A stretch of DNA of 64,000 bases. Source: Kitasatospora sp. DSM 101779 (GTDB lineage: Bacteria > Actinomycetota > Actinomycetes > Streptomycetales > Streptomycetaceae). The notes below the pieces were generated by a model. That model searched no databases. It worked only from the letters and a program-made list of their open reading frames with translations, and was not told where the DNA came from. Below, piece after piece: positions 36,286-45,000 of this stretch (the stretch's first letter is position 1; each line of letters starts with the position of its first letter). Position numbers and translations under genes: made by a program. Location: the NCBI RefSeq assembly GCF_025655475.1, contig NZ_JAHTIK010000001.1, positions 6,754,180 to 6,818,179 of the forward strand, in the 5' to 3' direction.

Positions 36286-37812
36286 TCAGGCAAGTCGCCG
36301 ATCCGTGATCGGCGCAGGTGTCCAGTGGTCCGCGACGATCCGTAGCGTGGTGACGGCCGGGTCGACGGCTCCGCGGACGTGCCCGGTGGGGGCGGCGGCC
36401 ACCTTCCGGAGGAAGGCGACGAGTTCGGCGGTGATCTCCTCGCCGGGCAGGACGTTCGGTATGCCGGGCGGGTAGGCGGACAGCGTGTCCGCGGAGATCC
36501 GTCCCACGGCCTCCGCTGCGGGCACCGACCGCCCCGGCGCCAGGAACGCCTCCCGCGGCGTCATCCGGACGGGTCCCGGCTCGGGGAGCTCCAGCCCCGG
36601 GGTGCCGTCGGCGACTCCCGGCACCACCGGCAGGGCGTGCAGCGCCGCCGCGAACCGCTCCGCGTCCGGCCCGGCACCCGCGCCGACCACGGCCACCACG
36701 GCGGCGTCGGTCGCGACCTCCACCAGCACGCCGTGTTCCTGCATCAGCCGTCGCCGCGCCTCGTGCCCGGAGATGCCCCCGGCCCGCACGTCCACCGAGA
36801 CCCGCAGCGGGTCGCTGGCCACGATGTCCCGGAAGCGTCCGAAGCCGTCGCTGACCACCCGGAACCGCCCGCCGGCCCGCACCGCGGCCCGCATCGCGTC
36901 GGCGGCGGCCAGCGACTCCGTGATCGCCCGGTGGCCGGTGACCAGCGTCCGCCGGGCCTCGTCCAGCGAGGCCAGCAGCAGCGAGCTGGCGCTGGTCGAC
37001 TGCGTGAGGTGGTGGACCCGTTCGACGAGAGGTTCCAGCCGGTCCGCGAAGGGCCCGTTGCCGAGGTGCAGCATGGCGGCCTGGGTGAGTGCCCCGCCGA
37101 GCTTGTGGGTGCTGGAGACCACCAGGTCGGCGCCGAGCGCGAGCGCGTTCGCGGGCAGGGCGGGGTGGAAGCCGAAGTGCGAGCCCCAGGCCTCGTCGAC
37201 GATCAGCGGGACCCCGGCGGCGTGCGCGACCCGCGCGAGTGCGGCGACGTCGGCCACCGCACCGAAGTAGCTGGGGGTGACGACGTACGCGGCCGCCGCG
37301 TCCGGGTTCCGGGCGAGTGCGACGGCGAGGTCCCCGGCGGTGACGCCGTGCGCGATGCCCGTCCGGGCGTCCACGGTCGGCTGGACGAACGCGGCGCCCA
37401 GGCCGGACAGCACCAGGCCGTCGACCACGCTGGAGTGCACGCTGCGCTGGACGACGAGGGTCCGTCCGAGCGACTGCGCGACCAGTGCGGCGATCCGGTT
37501 GCCCTGGGAGGCGCCGTTGGTGAGGAACCAGGTCCGCCGGGCGCCCCAGGCGTCGGCGGCCAGCTGCAGGGCCTGCTCCATCGGGTTGTCCGGGCCCAGG
37601 TCGATGCCCTCCAGCAGCGGCGGCACGTCGCGCCGCAGCACCGCCTCGCCGACGTGCCCGGCCAGTCCGGCGAAGCGGTCCGGGTCGGCGGCGTGCCCGG
37701 GCACGTTGAGCCGCAGCCAGTCGCGGTCCGCGCTCGCCCGCACGGCCTCGGCGTACGGGGCGCGCTGCTGGGCCGGGTCGGCGGCGGCGGGGACGGGGGA
37801 GGAGAGGGTCAT
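36286..37812 (-). CDS. Orn/Lys/Arg-type PLP decarboxylase
   Basis: 508 residues, fold type I decarboxylase of the SpeA/LdcC-like short group. Features: FLTNGASQGNRIAALVAQ, HSSVVDGLVLSG, PLIVDEAWGSHFGFHPALP (PLP-nitrogen Asp), STHKLGGALTQAAMLH (PLP Lys) and the C-terminal YPPGIPNVLPGEEITAELVAFL. Substrate may be lysine, ornithine or arginine, giving a polyamine. ATG 37812 has GGGAGGTG upstream. Divergent from a LysR gene with an inverted repeat between, suggesting LysR control. Confidence 0.88.
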   Translation of the reverse strand: MTLSSPVPAAADPAQQRAPYAEAVRASADRDWLRLNVPGHAADPDRFAGLAGHVGEAVLRRDVPPLLEGIDLGPDNPMEQALQLAADAWGARRTWFLTNGASQGNRIAALVAQSLGRTLVVQRSVHSSVVDGLVLSGLGAAFVQPTVDARTGIAHGVTAGDLAVALARNPDAAAAYVVTPSYFGAVADVAALARVAHAAGVPLIVDEAWGSHFGFHPALPANALALGADLVVSSTHKLGGALTQAAMLHLGNGPFADRLEPLVERVHHLTQSTSASSLLLASLDEARRTLVTGHRAITESLAAADAMRAAVRAGGRFRVVSDGFGRFRDIVASDPLRVSVDVRAGGISGHEARRRLMQEHGVLVEVATDAAVVAVVGAGAGPDAERFAAALHALPVVPGVADGTPGLELPEPGPVRMTPREAFLAPGRSVPAAEAVGRISADTLSAYPPGIPNVLPGEEITAELVAFLRKVAAAPTGHVRGAVDPAVTTLRIVADHWTPAPITDRRLA

Positions 37813-37864
37813 GGTGCTCACCTCCCGACCGTCGCACCGCGCCGCCCATCGAGGAACCCGGTAC

Positions 37865-37886
37865 TTTTCTGGACATCTCCAGAAAA
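37865..37886. promoter_or_regulatory. LysR-type operator between decarboxylase and regulator genes
   Basis: TTTTCTGGA-CATC-TCCAGAAAA, a perfect 9-bp inverted repeat with a 4-bp spacer in the 130-bp divergent intergenic region. It is strikingly AT-rich for this genome and contains the T-n11-A geometry common in LysR sites. Confidence 0.75.
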
Positions 37887-37942
37887 CATCGATGGCCCCA
37901 CCCCGGCCGCCGACCGGACCACCGACAACCGAGGCCCCGCCC

Positions 37943-38884
37943 GTGCTCGATCTCCGCCACCTGCAGGTGCTCCGCGCCATCGCCCGTGAGGGCTCGCTGG
38001 CCGCCGCCGGCCGCTCCCTGCGGCACAGCCAGCCGACCGTGAGCCACCACCTGGCCACCCTGGAGGCGCACTTCCGCACCCCGCTGGTGCACCGCGGCGC
38101 CCGCGGCGCCGTCCTCACCGAGGCGGGCCTCGCCCTGCTGCCGCACGCCGAGGCGGTGCTCGACCGGGTCCGGGTCGCCGAGCGCGAGATCGCCGACCTG
38201 GTGGATCGCGGTGCCGCCACCCTCCGCGTCGGGACCTTCCCGACCGCGGGCGCGCTGCTGCTGCCGCCCGCGGTCCGCACCCTGTACCGCGCGGGCGTCC
38301 ACCTGGCCCTCACCGAGGGCGAGCTGCCAGCCCTGCTGGCCGGGCTGCGCAGCCGACAGTTGCAGGTCGCCCTGGTCTACTCCCGTCCGGACGGCGGCCT
38401 GGACCTCGGCGAGGACTTCGTCGTCCACCCGCTGCTGGAGGACCCGCTGCAGCTCGTCCTGCCGGCCGACCACCCGCAGGCCGTCCGCGACCGGGTGCCG
38501 CTGGCCGCGCTGCGCGAGGACGGCTGGATCCTCGGCGTCAGCGACGCCGACCCGGTGGACCGGGTGCTGTTCCGGGCCTGCGCGGAGGACGGCTTCGAAC
38601 CGGTGCCGGTGCTGCGCACCGACGACTACGGCGTGCTGCAGGGGTTCGTCGCCGCCGGGGTCGGTGTGGCGCTGCTGCCGCGGCTCGGCCTCGGCCCGCA
38701 CCGGGAGGACCTCGTGGTGCGGCCGGTCGACGGTCCGCAACTGGCCCGGCGGATCGGCGTCGCCGCGCTGCGCACCAGTGACTCCGCCAACGCCAGGGCC
38801 CTGTTGGCAGCCCTGCGTGACGAGGCGGACCGACTGCGTCACCGCTGGTCGGAGGCGGACCGGGCGGCGGGCGGCGGGGGGTGA
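37943..38884 (+). CDS. LysR-family transcriptional regulator
   Basis: 313 residues from GTG 37943 (VLDLRHLQVLRAIAREGSLAAAGRSLRHSQPTVSHHLATLEAHFRTPLVHRGARGAVLTEAG), the standard LysR winged HTH. The effector domain follows (TLRVGTFPTAGALLLPPAV ... YGVLQGFVAAGVGVALLPRLGL). An in-frame ATG at 37892 would add 17 Pro-rich residues but is less like the family start. It is divergent from the Orn/Lys/Arg decarboxylase gene and probably regulates it through the palindrome at 37865-37886. Confidence 0.9.
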   Translation: MLDLRHLQVLRAIAREGSLAAAGRSLRHSQPTVSHHLATLEAHFRTPLVHRGARGAVLTEAGLALLPHAEAVLDRVRVAEREIADLVDRGAATLRVGTFPTAGALLLPPAVRTLYRAGVHLALTEGELPALLAGLRSRQLQVALVYSRPDGGLDLGEDFVVHPLLEDPLQLVLPADHPQAVRDRVPLAALREDGWILGVSDADPVDRVLFRACAEDGFEPVPVLRTDDYGVLQGFVAAGVGVALLPRLGLGPHREDLVVRPVDGPQLARRIGVAALRTSDSANARALLAALRDEADRLRHRWSEADRAAGGGG

Positions 38885-38906
38885 TGCTCCGTCAGTCCGG
38901 GTGGAC

Positions 38907-38912
38907 TATGGT
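38907..38912 (+). promoter_or_regulatory. -10-like box giving a leaderless VOC gene
   Basis: TATGGT ends 6 nt before the ATG at 38919 and no ribosome binding site is present, consistent with transcription starting at the start codon. A good -35 box is not evident. Confidence 0.45.
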
Positions 38913-38918
38913 GCGACC

Positions 38919-39275
38919 ATGGCACTGGAGTGGGAGCAGGTCGTCGTCGACTCCGCCGATCCGGTGGCCCTCGGCCGCTGGTGGGTGTCCGCCCTCGGGT
39001 GGACGGTGGTCAACGACGCGCCGGACGAGTTCGAGATCCGCCCGTCCGCGGACCGGCTGCCCGGCCTGGTCTTCGTCCCGGTGCCCGAGCGCAAGCAGCT
39101 GAAGAACCGCCTCCACCTGGACTTCCGTCCCGACGACCAGGCGGCCGAGGTCGAGCGGCTGCTCGCCCTCGGCGCCCGCCGGGCCGACGTCGGACAGGAC
39201 GGGGCACCCTGGGTCGTCCTCGCAGACCCGGAAGGCAATGAGTTCTGCGTCCTCGCCCAACGAAGCGACCCTTGA
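38919..39275 (+). CDS. VOC (glyoxalase-like) family protein
   Basis: 118 residues with the vicinal-oxygen-chelate layout: WEQVVVDSADPVALGRWWVSALGW at the start, LVFVPVPERKQLKNRLHLDFRPDD in the middle and VLADPEGNEFCVLA at the end. The His in HLDF and Glu in GNEFCVL are the likely metal or substrate ligands. Reaction unknown; some relatives are glyoxalase I, dioxygenases or antibiotic-binding proteins. No Shine-Dalgarno; a -10-like TATGGT just upstream suggests a leaderless transcript. The next gene starts 28 nt later. Confidence 0.85.
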   Translation: MALEWEQVVVDSADPVALGRWWVSALGWTVVNDAPDEFEIRPSADRLPGLVFVPVPERKQLKNRLHLDFRPDDQAAEVERLLALGARRADVGQDGAPWVVLADPEGNEFCVLAQRSDP

Positions 39276-39303
39276 ACGGGACCCCACACTCGGGAGACTT
39301 GCG

Positions 39304-39960
39304 ATGCGATTCGGGATCATCGGTACGGGCACGGTGGGCCGCACCCTGGCGGCCAAGCTCGTCGCGCTGGGCCACGAGGTCACCCTCGGCTCGCGCACCA
39401 AGGACAACACGGCGGCCGTCTCCTGGGCGGAGCAGTCCGGCCCGAACGGCCACGCCGGCACCTTCGCCGACGCCGCCGAGTTCGGCGAGGTCGTGATCAA
39501 CGCCACGGCCGGCACGGTGTCCCTCCCCGCGCTGCGGCTCGCCGGCGCGGAGCGGCTCGCCGGCAAGGTGCTGATCGACGTCTCCAACCCGCTGGTCTTC
39601 TCGCCGACCGGCGAGGTCAGCCTGGAGCCGGTCAACACCGACAGCGTCGGCGAGCAGATCCAGCGGGAGTTCCCCGAGGCCCGGGTGGTCAAGGCGCTCA
39701 ACACGCTGTCCGCCCCGCTGATGGTGGACCCGGGCCGGGTGCCCGGCCCGCACCAGCTGTTCGTCGCGGGGGAGGACCCCGAGGCGAAGGCCCTGGTCCG
39801 CGGTGTGCTGGAGCAGTTCGGCTGGCCCGGCGAGGACGTCATCGACCTCGGCGGGATCAGTGCGGCCCGCGGCACCGAGATGCTGATGCCGTTCTGGCTC
39901 AGGCTGATGGGCCACTTCGGCCACACCGACTTCAACTACTCGATCAGGAGCGCCGACTGA
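39304..39960 (+). CDS. F420-dependent NADP oxidoreductase-type protein
   Basis: 218 residues. The N-terminal Rossmann motif MRFGIIGTGTVGRTLAAKLVALGHEVTLGSRTKD matches the FNO/NADPH:F420 oxidoreductase family, which transfers hydride between F420 and NADP. VVINATAGTVSLPAL, VLIDVSNPL, VVKALNTLSAPLM and the C-terminal GTEMLMPFWLRLMGHFGHTDFNYSI fit. In many actinobacteria such proteins are generic NADP-binding dehydrogenases, so F420 use is inferred. Start has GGGAGA upstream; forms a tight operon with the PIG-L gene (2 nt gap). Confidence 0.85.
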   Translation: MRFGIIGTGTVGRTLAAKLVALGHEVTLGSRTKDNTAAVSWAEQSGPNGHAGTFADAAEFGEVVINATAGTVSLPALRLAGAERLAGKVLIDVSNPLVFSPTGEVSLEPVNTDSVGEQIQREFPEARVVKALNTLSAPLMVDPGRVPGPHQLFVAGEDPEAKALVRGVLEQFGWPGEDVIDLGGISAARGTEMLMPFWLRLMGHFGHTDFNYSIRSAD

Positions 39961-39962
39961 CC

Positions 39963-40703
39963 ATGACGGACCAGGCACCACCCCCGTACCGGCCGGTCAC
40001 CGAGGACTGGCAGACCGCCCTCGCCGTCGTCGCGCACCCGGACGACATGGAGTACGGCGCCGCGGCCGCCGTCGCCCGCTGGACCTCCCAGGGCAAGCGC
40101 GTCGTCTACGCGATGGCCACCAGCGGCGAGGCGGGCATCGACTCGATGGACCCGGAGACCTGCCGCCGCGTCCGCGAGGAGGAGCAGATCGCCTCCGCCG
40201 CTCTCGTCGGCGTCGACGTGGTGGAGTTCCTCGGCCACCCGGACGGCGTCGTCGAGTACGGGCTGCCGCTGCGCAAGGACATCGCCCGGACGATCCGGCG
40301 GCACCGCCCGGAGATCGTGATCACCACCAACTTCCGCGAGACCTACGGGGGGACGTGGCCCAACCAGGCGGACCACATCGCCGTCGGCCGCGCCACCCTG
40401 GACGCCGTCCGGGACGCCAGCAACCGCTGGGTCTTCCGCGACCTGCTGGACGAGGGCCACGAGCCGTGGAACGGCGTCCGGCAGCTGTGGGCCGCGGCCT
40501 CGCCGGACTCCGGCCACGCGGTGGACACCACCGAGTCCTTCGACCGCGGTGTCGCCTCGCTGGAGGCGCACCGCGCGTACCTGGACGGACTCGGGGCCGA
40601 CATGGCGGACGCCCGCGGCACGCTCGAGACCTTCGGGGCGATGGCCGGTGAGCGGCTCGGCACCCGCTACGCGTCGCCGTTCGAGGTCATCCTGCTGGGC
40701 TGA
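39963..40703 (+). CDS. PIG-L/LmbE-family deacetylase
   Basis: 246 residues with the zinc-binding AHPDDMEYGAAAAVARW near the N-terminus, GHPDGVVEYG, VITTNFRETYGGTWPNQADHIAVG (His ligand) and SFDRGVASLEAHRAYL. These enzymes deacetylate N-acetylglucosaminyl compounds such as mycothiol or bacillithiol precursors, or N-acetylated drugs. The substrate here is not determinable; the mshB and mca paralogues are longer. Starts 2 nt after the previous gene, so translationally coupled. Its last 37 nt overlap the convergent DedA gene. Confidence 0.88.
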   Translation: MTDQAPPPYRPVTEDWQTALAVVAHPDDMEYGAAAAVARWTSQGKRVVYAMATSGEAGIDSMDPETCRRVREEEQIASAALVGVDVVEFLGHPDGVVEYGLPLRKDIARTIRRHRPEIVITTNFRETYGGTWPNQADHIAVGRATLDAVRDASNRWVFRDLLDEGHEPWNGVRQLWAAASPDSGHAVDTTESFDRGVASLEAHRAYLDGLGADMADARGTLETFGAMAGERLGTRYASPFEVILLG

Positions 40704-41530
40704 CCGCTCGCTCCGCCCGGGCCGGAACCGCCCGCGCCGGTCCCGCCCGTCCCCGGCCGGCCCCCGCCGCTCCCCCGCGGGGGCGGGCCGGGCTGCGCCC
40801 CGGGCCCGTCCTCCGGCTCTTCCGCGGGCCCGTCCTCCGCCGGCGCGTCCCCGCCCTCCGCGGTTCCGCCGGAGGCTGTCGTGTCCGCGTCGGCTGTGGT
40901 CCCGGCGGCGGCCCGGCGGCGGCGCCGCAGGTAGGTGCGGAGCCCGATGGCGGCGGCCAGCACGCCGATCCCGGCCAGCAGGTAGATCTGGTAGCGCAGC
41001 GCCTGCTCGTACAGGGTGCCGATGTCGGTGCCGAGGGCGTAGCCGAGCGCGGCCCAGACGCCCACCCAGAGCGCGGCGCCGACCACGTTGGCGGGCAGGA
41101 AGCGCCGCCAGGCCATGTCGGTGGTGCCGGCGATGATGCCGTTGGTCTGGCGCAGGACGTCGACGAACCGGGCGACGACGACGACCTTGACGCCGTTGCG
41201 CCGGAAGAAGCCCTCGGCGTGGGCCATCCGGGCCGGGGTGAGCCAGACGTACCGGCCCCAGCGGTGGACGAAGGCGTGGCCGCCGGTGCGGCCGATCAGG
41301 TAGCCGAGGCTGTTGCCGACCACGGCGGCGGTGAACGCCACCGCGACCACGCCCGCGATGGACATCCGGCCGGTGCCCGCGTAGACGGCGGCCAGCACCA
41401 GGACGGTCTGGCCGGGCACCGGGATGCCGCAGTTGTCGAGCAGCACGAGCAGGCCCACTGCCAGATAGCCGTAGTCGTCCAGCAGTGGGGCCAGGTGGGC
41501 CAGCGGGCCCGGCAGCGGGGGCGGGGTCAA
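40667..41530 (-). CDS. DedA-family membrane protein
   Basis: 287 residues from a TTG 4 nt after the stop of the upstream gene. Residues 1-205 are the DedA/SNARE-associated domain (GYLAVGLLVLLDNCGIPVPGQTVLVLAAVYAG, GNSLGYLIGRTGG, FFRRNGVKVVVVARFVDVLRQTNGIIAG), thought to flip lipid carriers such as undecaprenyl phosphate or phosphatidylethanolamine. The remaining ~75 residues are a Gly/Pro/Glu-rich cytoplasmic tail, unusual for the family. The tail is antisense to the end of the PIG-L gene. The start is judged from coupling; no ATG or GTG fits the family N-terminus. Confidence 0.82.
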   Translation of the reverse strand: MTPPPLPGPLAHLAPLLDDYGYLAVGLLVLLDNCGIPVPGQTVLVLAAVYAGTGRMSIAGVVAVAFTAAVVGNSLGYLIGRTGGHAFVHRWGRYVWLTPARMAHAEGFFRRNGVKVVVVARFVDVLRQTNGIIAGTTDMAWRRFLPANVVGAALWVGVWAALGYALGTDIGTLYEQALRYQIYLLAGIGVLAAAIGLRTYLRRRRRAAAGTTADADTTASGGTAEGGDAPAEDGPAEEPEDGPGAQPGPPPRGSGGGRPGTGGTGAGGSGPGGASGQPSRMTSNGDA

Positions 41531-41534
41531 TCCC

Positions 41535-41729
41535 TTAGCGGTGTTCCTGCTGGTGCTCGATGACGCAGTCGGGGCCCGGGTAGACCAGGCCGTCGTGGCC
41601 GTCCTCGAAGCGGACCAGGTACGGGGGCTCGCCGTCGGTTCCGCGGACCTCGATGATCTCGCCCTTGCGGTCCACCATGCCGACGGACCTGCTGTGGATG
41701 TGGAGCTGGTCGCCCACAATGGCTTGCAT
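41535..41729 (-). CDS. DUF1918 small protein
   Basis: 64 residues, the full length of the DUF1918 family: MQAIVGDQLHIHSRSVGMVDRKGEIIEVRG...YLVRFEDGHDGLVYPGPDCVIEH. Function unknown; the fold is an SH3-like beta-barrel. The second of two close ATGs is preferred because GAGGAG is correctly spaced for it (7-nt gap). Upstream of, and probably co-transcribed with, dedA (4 nt between). Confidence 0.9.
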   Translation of the reverse strand: MQAIVGDQLHIHSRSVGMVDRKGEIIEVRGTDGEPPYLVRFEDGHDGLVYPGPDCVIEHQQEHR

Positions 41730-42063
41730 GATCATGCTCCTCGGTGGCTGTCGACGCTGAACTGTGCTTCCACTCTGCGGCGCGGTCCCGGCGTACGCAA
41801 TGGGGGCAGATCGGACAGAACCTCCCCAGCCCCGCTGATGATCACATCTTTGCTGCATCATCACACCCAAATTGCAGTCCCCGATCGGCTTTTTGCGCAC
41901 GGGTATGGACTTCGTGCAGTCGCTGCTCATAGTCTCGCCACGCCCGGCGGGAAGCCGCGGGCTGCACCGGCGCGTCGTCGACAGGGCGTCAGTGCGGCGC
42001 GGCAGCCGGGCACTTGCCCTCATCCGGACCACCCCCACGATCGGCAAGGATGTGCAGCCGCAG

Positions 42064-44934
42064 ATGCAGCAACCACCCCCCACCCGGCACGGCAGGCGCA
42101 CCGTCGCGGCCCTGACCGCCACCGCCCTCGGCACGGTCGGCCTGCTCACCGCCGTCCTGGCGAACGCCGGCGCCGCGCACGCCGCCGGCGTGCCCGCCCT
42201 CTCCCCGCTGAACGTCCCGGGCCGCGGAGCGACCGTGCCGTTCGTCGAGCAGGAGGCGGAGTACGCCGCCACCAACGGCACCGTGATCGGCCCGGACCGC
42301 ACGTACGGCTCGCTGCCGTCCGAGGCGTCCGGCCGGCAGGCCGTCGCGCTCAACGGCACCGGCCAGTACGTCGAGTTCACGCTGTCCCAGCCGGCCAACT
42401 CGATCGACTTCCGCTACAGCCTGCCGGACTCGGCGGACGGCAAGGGCCGCGACGCCTCGATCGACCTGCTGGTCGACGGCGCCAAGCTGAAGAGCGTCCC
42501 CGTCACCTCGAAGTACAGCTGGTACTACGGTGGTTACCCGTTCAACAACAACCCGGGCGACTCCAACCCGCACCACTTCTACGACGAGGCCCGCACGCTG
42601 CTCGGCCAGACCTACCCGGCCGGCACCAAGATCCGGCTGCAGGTCGCCTCGACCGCGCAGTCTCCCACCTTCACCATCGACCTCGCGGACTTCGAGAACG
42701 TCGCCGGGCCGGCCGGCAGGCCGGCCGGAGCCCTCGACGTGGTCGCCGACTTCGGGGCCGACCCGACCGGTGCCACCGACTCCACCGCCAAGTTCCAGGC
42801 CGCGGTCGACGCGGGCGCGGCGCAGGGCAGGACGGTGTACATCCCGCAGGGCAACTTCACCCTGTACAGCCACGTGGTCGTGGACAAGGTCACCCTGGTC
42901 GGCGCCGGCCCCTGGTACTCGGTGCTCGGCGGCCGCGACCCGAACAACCGGGCCAACGCGGCCGGCATCTACGGCAAGTGGGCGAATCAGGGCGGCAGCT
43001 CGAACGTCACCCTCAAGGACTTCGCGGTCATCGGCGACATCCGCGAGCGGGTCGACGAGGACCAGGTCAACGCCCTCGGCGGTGCGATGTCCAACTCCAC
43101 CGTCGACAACCTGTGGCTGCAGCACACCAAGGTCGGTGCCTGGATGGACGGCCCGATGGACCGCCTCACCATCAGGAACAGCCGCATCCTCGACCAGACC
43201 GCCGACGGCGTGAACTTCCACACCGGCGTCACCAACTCGACGGTCACCAACACCTTCGTCCGCAACACCGGTGACGACGGCCTCGCCTCCTGGCCGCAGG
43301 ACAAGCCGAACACCAACGACAGCTTCACCCACAACACCGTGGTGCTGCCGATCCTGGCGAACAACATCGTCACCTACGGCGGCCGCGACTTCACCATCTC
43401 CGACAACGTCATGTCGGACACCGTCACCAACGGCGGCGGCCTGCACATCGCCAACCGCTACCCGGGCGTGAACTCCGGCAGCGGCACCGCCGTGGCCGGC
43501 ACCATCACCGCCGCCCGCAACACCCTGATCCGCACCGGCAACAGCGACTACAACTGGAACTTCGGCGTCGGAGCGGTCTGGTTCAGCGGCCTCAACGAGC
43601 CGATCAGCGGCGCGACGATCAACATCACCGACACCGACATCCTGGACAGCTCCTACGAGGCGATCCAGACCATCGAGGGTGCGGCCAACGGCATCAACTT
43701 CACCAACGTGAACATCAACGGCGCCGGCACCTACGCCGTCCAGGCGCAGGCCAACGCCACCCTGAAGTTCACCAACGTGAAGGCCGCCACCATCGCGCAG
43801 TCCGCCACGCCGATCCACAACTGCGTGGGCACCGGCTTCGTCCTCACCGACGGCGGCGGCAACTCCGGCCTCACCGGTTCCACCTGCACCGGCACCTGGC
43901 CGGCGCCGGTGTGGACGTACAACGGCGTGCCCTCGAACCCGGGCACCTCCAGCCCCTCGCCGAGCCCCTCGCAGTCCTCCTCACCCTCGCCGGGCCCGTC
44001 CGCCTCGCCGACGCCGACCTGCCCGACCGGTACCGGCAACATCGCGCAGGGCAGGCCCGCCGTCGCGTCCGGCAGCAATCAGAGCTACGGTGCGGGCAAT
44101 GCGGTGGACGGTGACGCGAACTCGTACTGGGAGAGCGTGAACAACGCCTTCCCGCAGTGGGTGCAGGTGGACCTGGGCTGTGCGGTGGTCCTCGGCAGGG
44201 TGACCCTGAAGCTGCCGCCGGCCTCGGTGTGGAACACCCGCACCCAGACCCTGGCGGTCTCCGGCTCCACCGACGGCTCGTCGTTCACCACCCTGGTGGG
44301 TTCGGCCGGCTACACCTTCGACCCGGCGACCGGCAACACGGTGACGATCAACCTCCCGGCCAACGCGACCCGCCACCTGCGGATCACCGTGACCGGCAAC
44401 ACCGCCTGGCCGGCCGGCCAGCTCTCCGAACTCCAGGCCTTCCTCGGCAGTGGCCAGACGGCGTCCCCGACGCCGACGCCGACGCCGACCACCGCGCCGA
44501 GCTGCAGCCCCGGTACCGGCAACATCGCGCAGGGCAGGCCCGCCGTCGCGTCCGGCAGCAATCAGAGCTACGGTGCGGGCAATGCGGTGGACGGTGACGC
44601 GAACTCGTACTGGGAGAGCGTGAACAACGCCTTCCCGCAGTGGGTGCAGGTGGACCTGGGCTGTGCGGTGGTCCTCGGCAGGGTGACCCTGAAGCTGCCG
44701 CCGGCCTCGGTGTGGAACACCCGCACCCAGACCCTGGCGGTCTCCGGCTCCACCGACGGCTCGTCGTTCACCACCCTGGTGGGTTCGGCCAGCTACACCT
44801 TCGACCCGGCGACCGGCAACACGGTGACGATCAACCTCCCGGCCAACGCGACCCGCCACCTGCGGATCACCGTGACCGGCAACACCGCCTGGCCGGCCGG
44901 CCAGCTCTCCGAACTCCAGGCCTTCGCCTCCTGA
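42064..44934 (+). CDS. Secreted GH87-like alpha-1,3-glucanase/mycodextranase with two discoidin domains
   Basis: 956 residues. Signal peptide (about 12-40, ending AGAAHA). Residues 50-220 form a CBM6/35-like beta-sandwich (FVEQEAEYAATNGTVIGP...). Residues about 225-600 form a right-handed parallel beta-helix (VVADFGADPTGATDSTAKFQAAVDAG...), and NTGDDGLASW (D404, D405) resembles the GH87 acidic catalytic cluster. A Ser/Pro-rich linker then leads to two F5/8-type C domains separated by a TPTPTP linker. It probably hydrolyses alpha-1,3-glucan of fungal walls or biofilms. The family call is from memory of GH87 sequences and needs profile confirmation; ATG 42064 is the likeliest start. Confidence 0.72.
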   Translation: MQQPPPTRHGRRTVAALTATALGTVGLLTAVLANAGAAHAAGVPALSPLNVPGRGATVPFVEQEAEYAATNGTVIGPDRTYGSLPSEASGRQAVALNGTGQYVEFTLSQPANSIDFRYSLPDSADGKGRDASIDLLVDGAKLKSVPVTSKYSWYYGGYPFNNNPGDSNPHHFYDEARTLLGQTYPAGTKIRLQVASTAQSPTFTIDLADFENVAGPAGRPAGALDVVADFGADPTGATDSTAKFQAAVDAGAAQGRTVYIPQGNFTLYSHVVVDKVTLVGAGPWYSVLGGRDPNNRANAAGIYGKWANQGGSSNVTLKDFAVIGDIRERVDEDQVNALGGAMSNSTVDNLWLQHTKVGAWMDGPMDRLTIRNSRILDQTADGVNFHTGVTNSTVTNTFVRNTGDDGLASWPQDKPNTNDSFTHNTVVLPILANNIVTYGGRDFTISDNVMSDTVTNGGGLHIANRYPGVNSGSGTAVAGTITAARNTLIRTGNSDYNWNFGVGAVWFSGLNEPISGATINITDTDILDSSYEAIQTIEGAANGINFTNVNINGAGTYAVQAQANATLKFTNVKAATIAQSATPIHNCVGTGFVLTDGGGNSGLTGSTCTGTWPAPVWTYNGVPSNPGTSSPSPSPSQSSSPSPGPSASPTPTCPTGTGNIAQGRPAVASGSNQSYGAGNAVDGDANSYWESVNNAFPQWVQVDLGCAVVLGRVTLKLPPASVWNTRTQTLAVSGSTDGSSFTTLVGSAGYTFDPATGNTVTINLPANATRHLRITVTGNTAWPAGQLSELQAFLGSGQTASPTPTPTPTTAPSCSPGTGNIAQGRPAVASGSNQSYGAGNAVDGDANSYWESVNNAFPQWVQVDLGCAVVLGRVTLKLPPASVWNTRTQTLAVSGSTDGSSFTTLVGSASYTFDPATGNTVTINLPANATRHLRITVTGNTAWPAGQLSELQAFAS
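44029..44925 (+). repeat. Two near-identical 414-bp copies encoding the discoidin domains
   Basis: 44029-44442 and 44512-44925, offset 483 bp. In my reading the copies differ at one position (GGC versus AGC, Gly to Ser) even at silent sites, so the duplication or conversion is very recent. The intervening 69 bp encodes the Thr/Pro linker. Confidence 0.88.
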
Positions 44935-44953
44935 CAGCGAAGACCTGGCAGCG

Positions 44954-44983
44954 GATGCCCACCTCGCCGGAGGTGGGCATCCG
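44954..44983. terminator. Bidirectional rho-independent-type terminator
   Basis: GGATGCCCACCTC-GCCG-GAGGTGGGCATCC, a perfect 13-bp stem followed by GTCTTTCC on the plus strand. Between the glucanase gene and the convergent tetR gene. Confidence 0.88.
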
Positions 44984-45000
44984 TCTTTCCGGCCGCTGGT

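Noticed and set aside
44029..44925. Insertion sequence or CRISPR-like array from the long repeats
   Set aside because: The repeats encode discoidin domains in one continuous frame, and there are only two copies.
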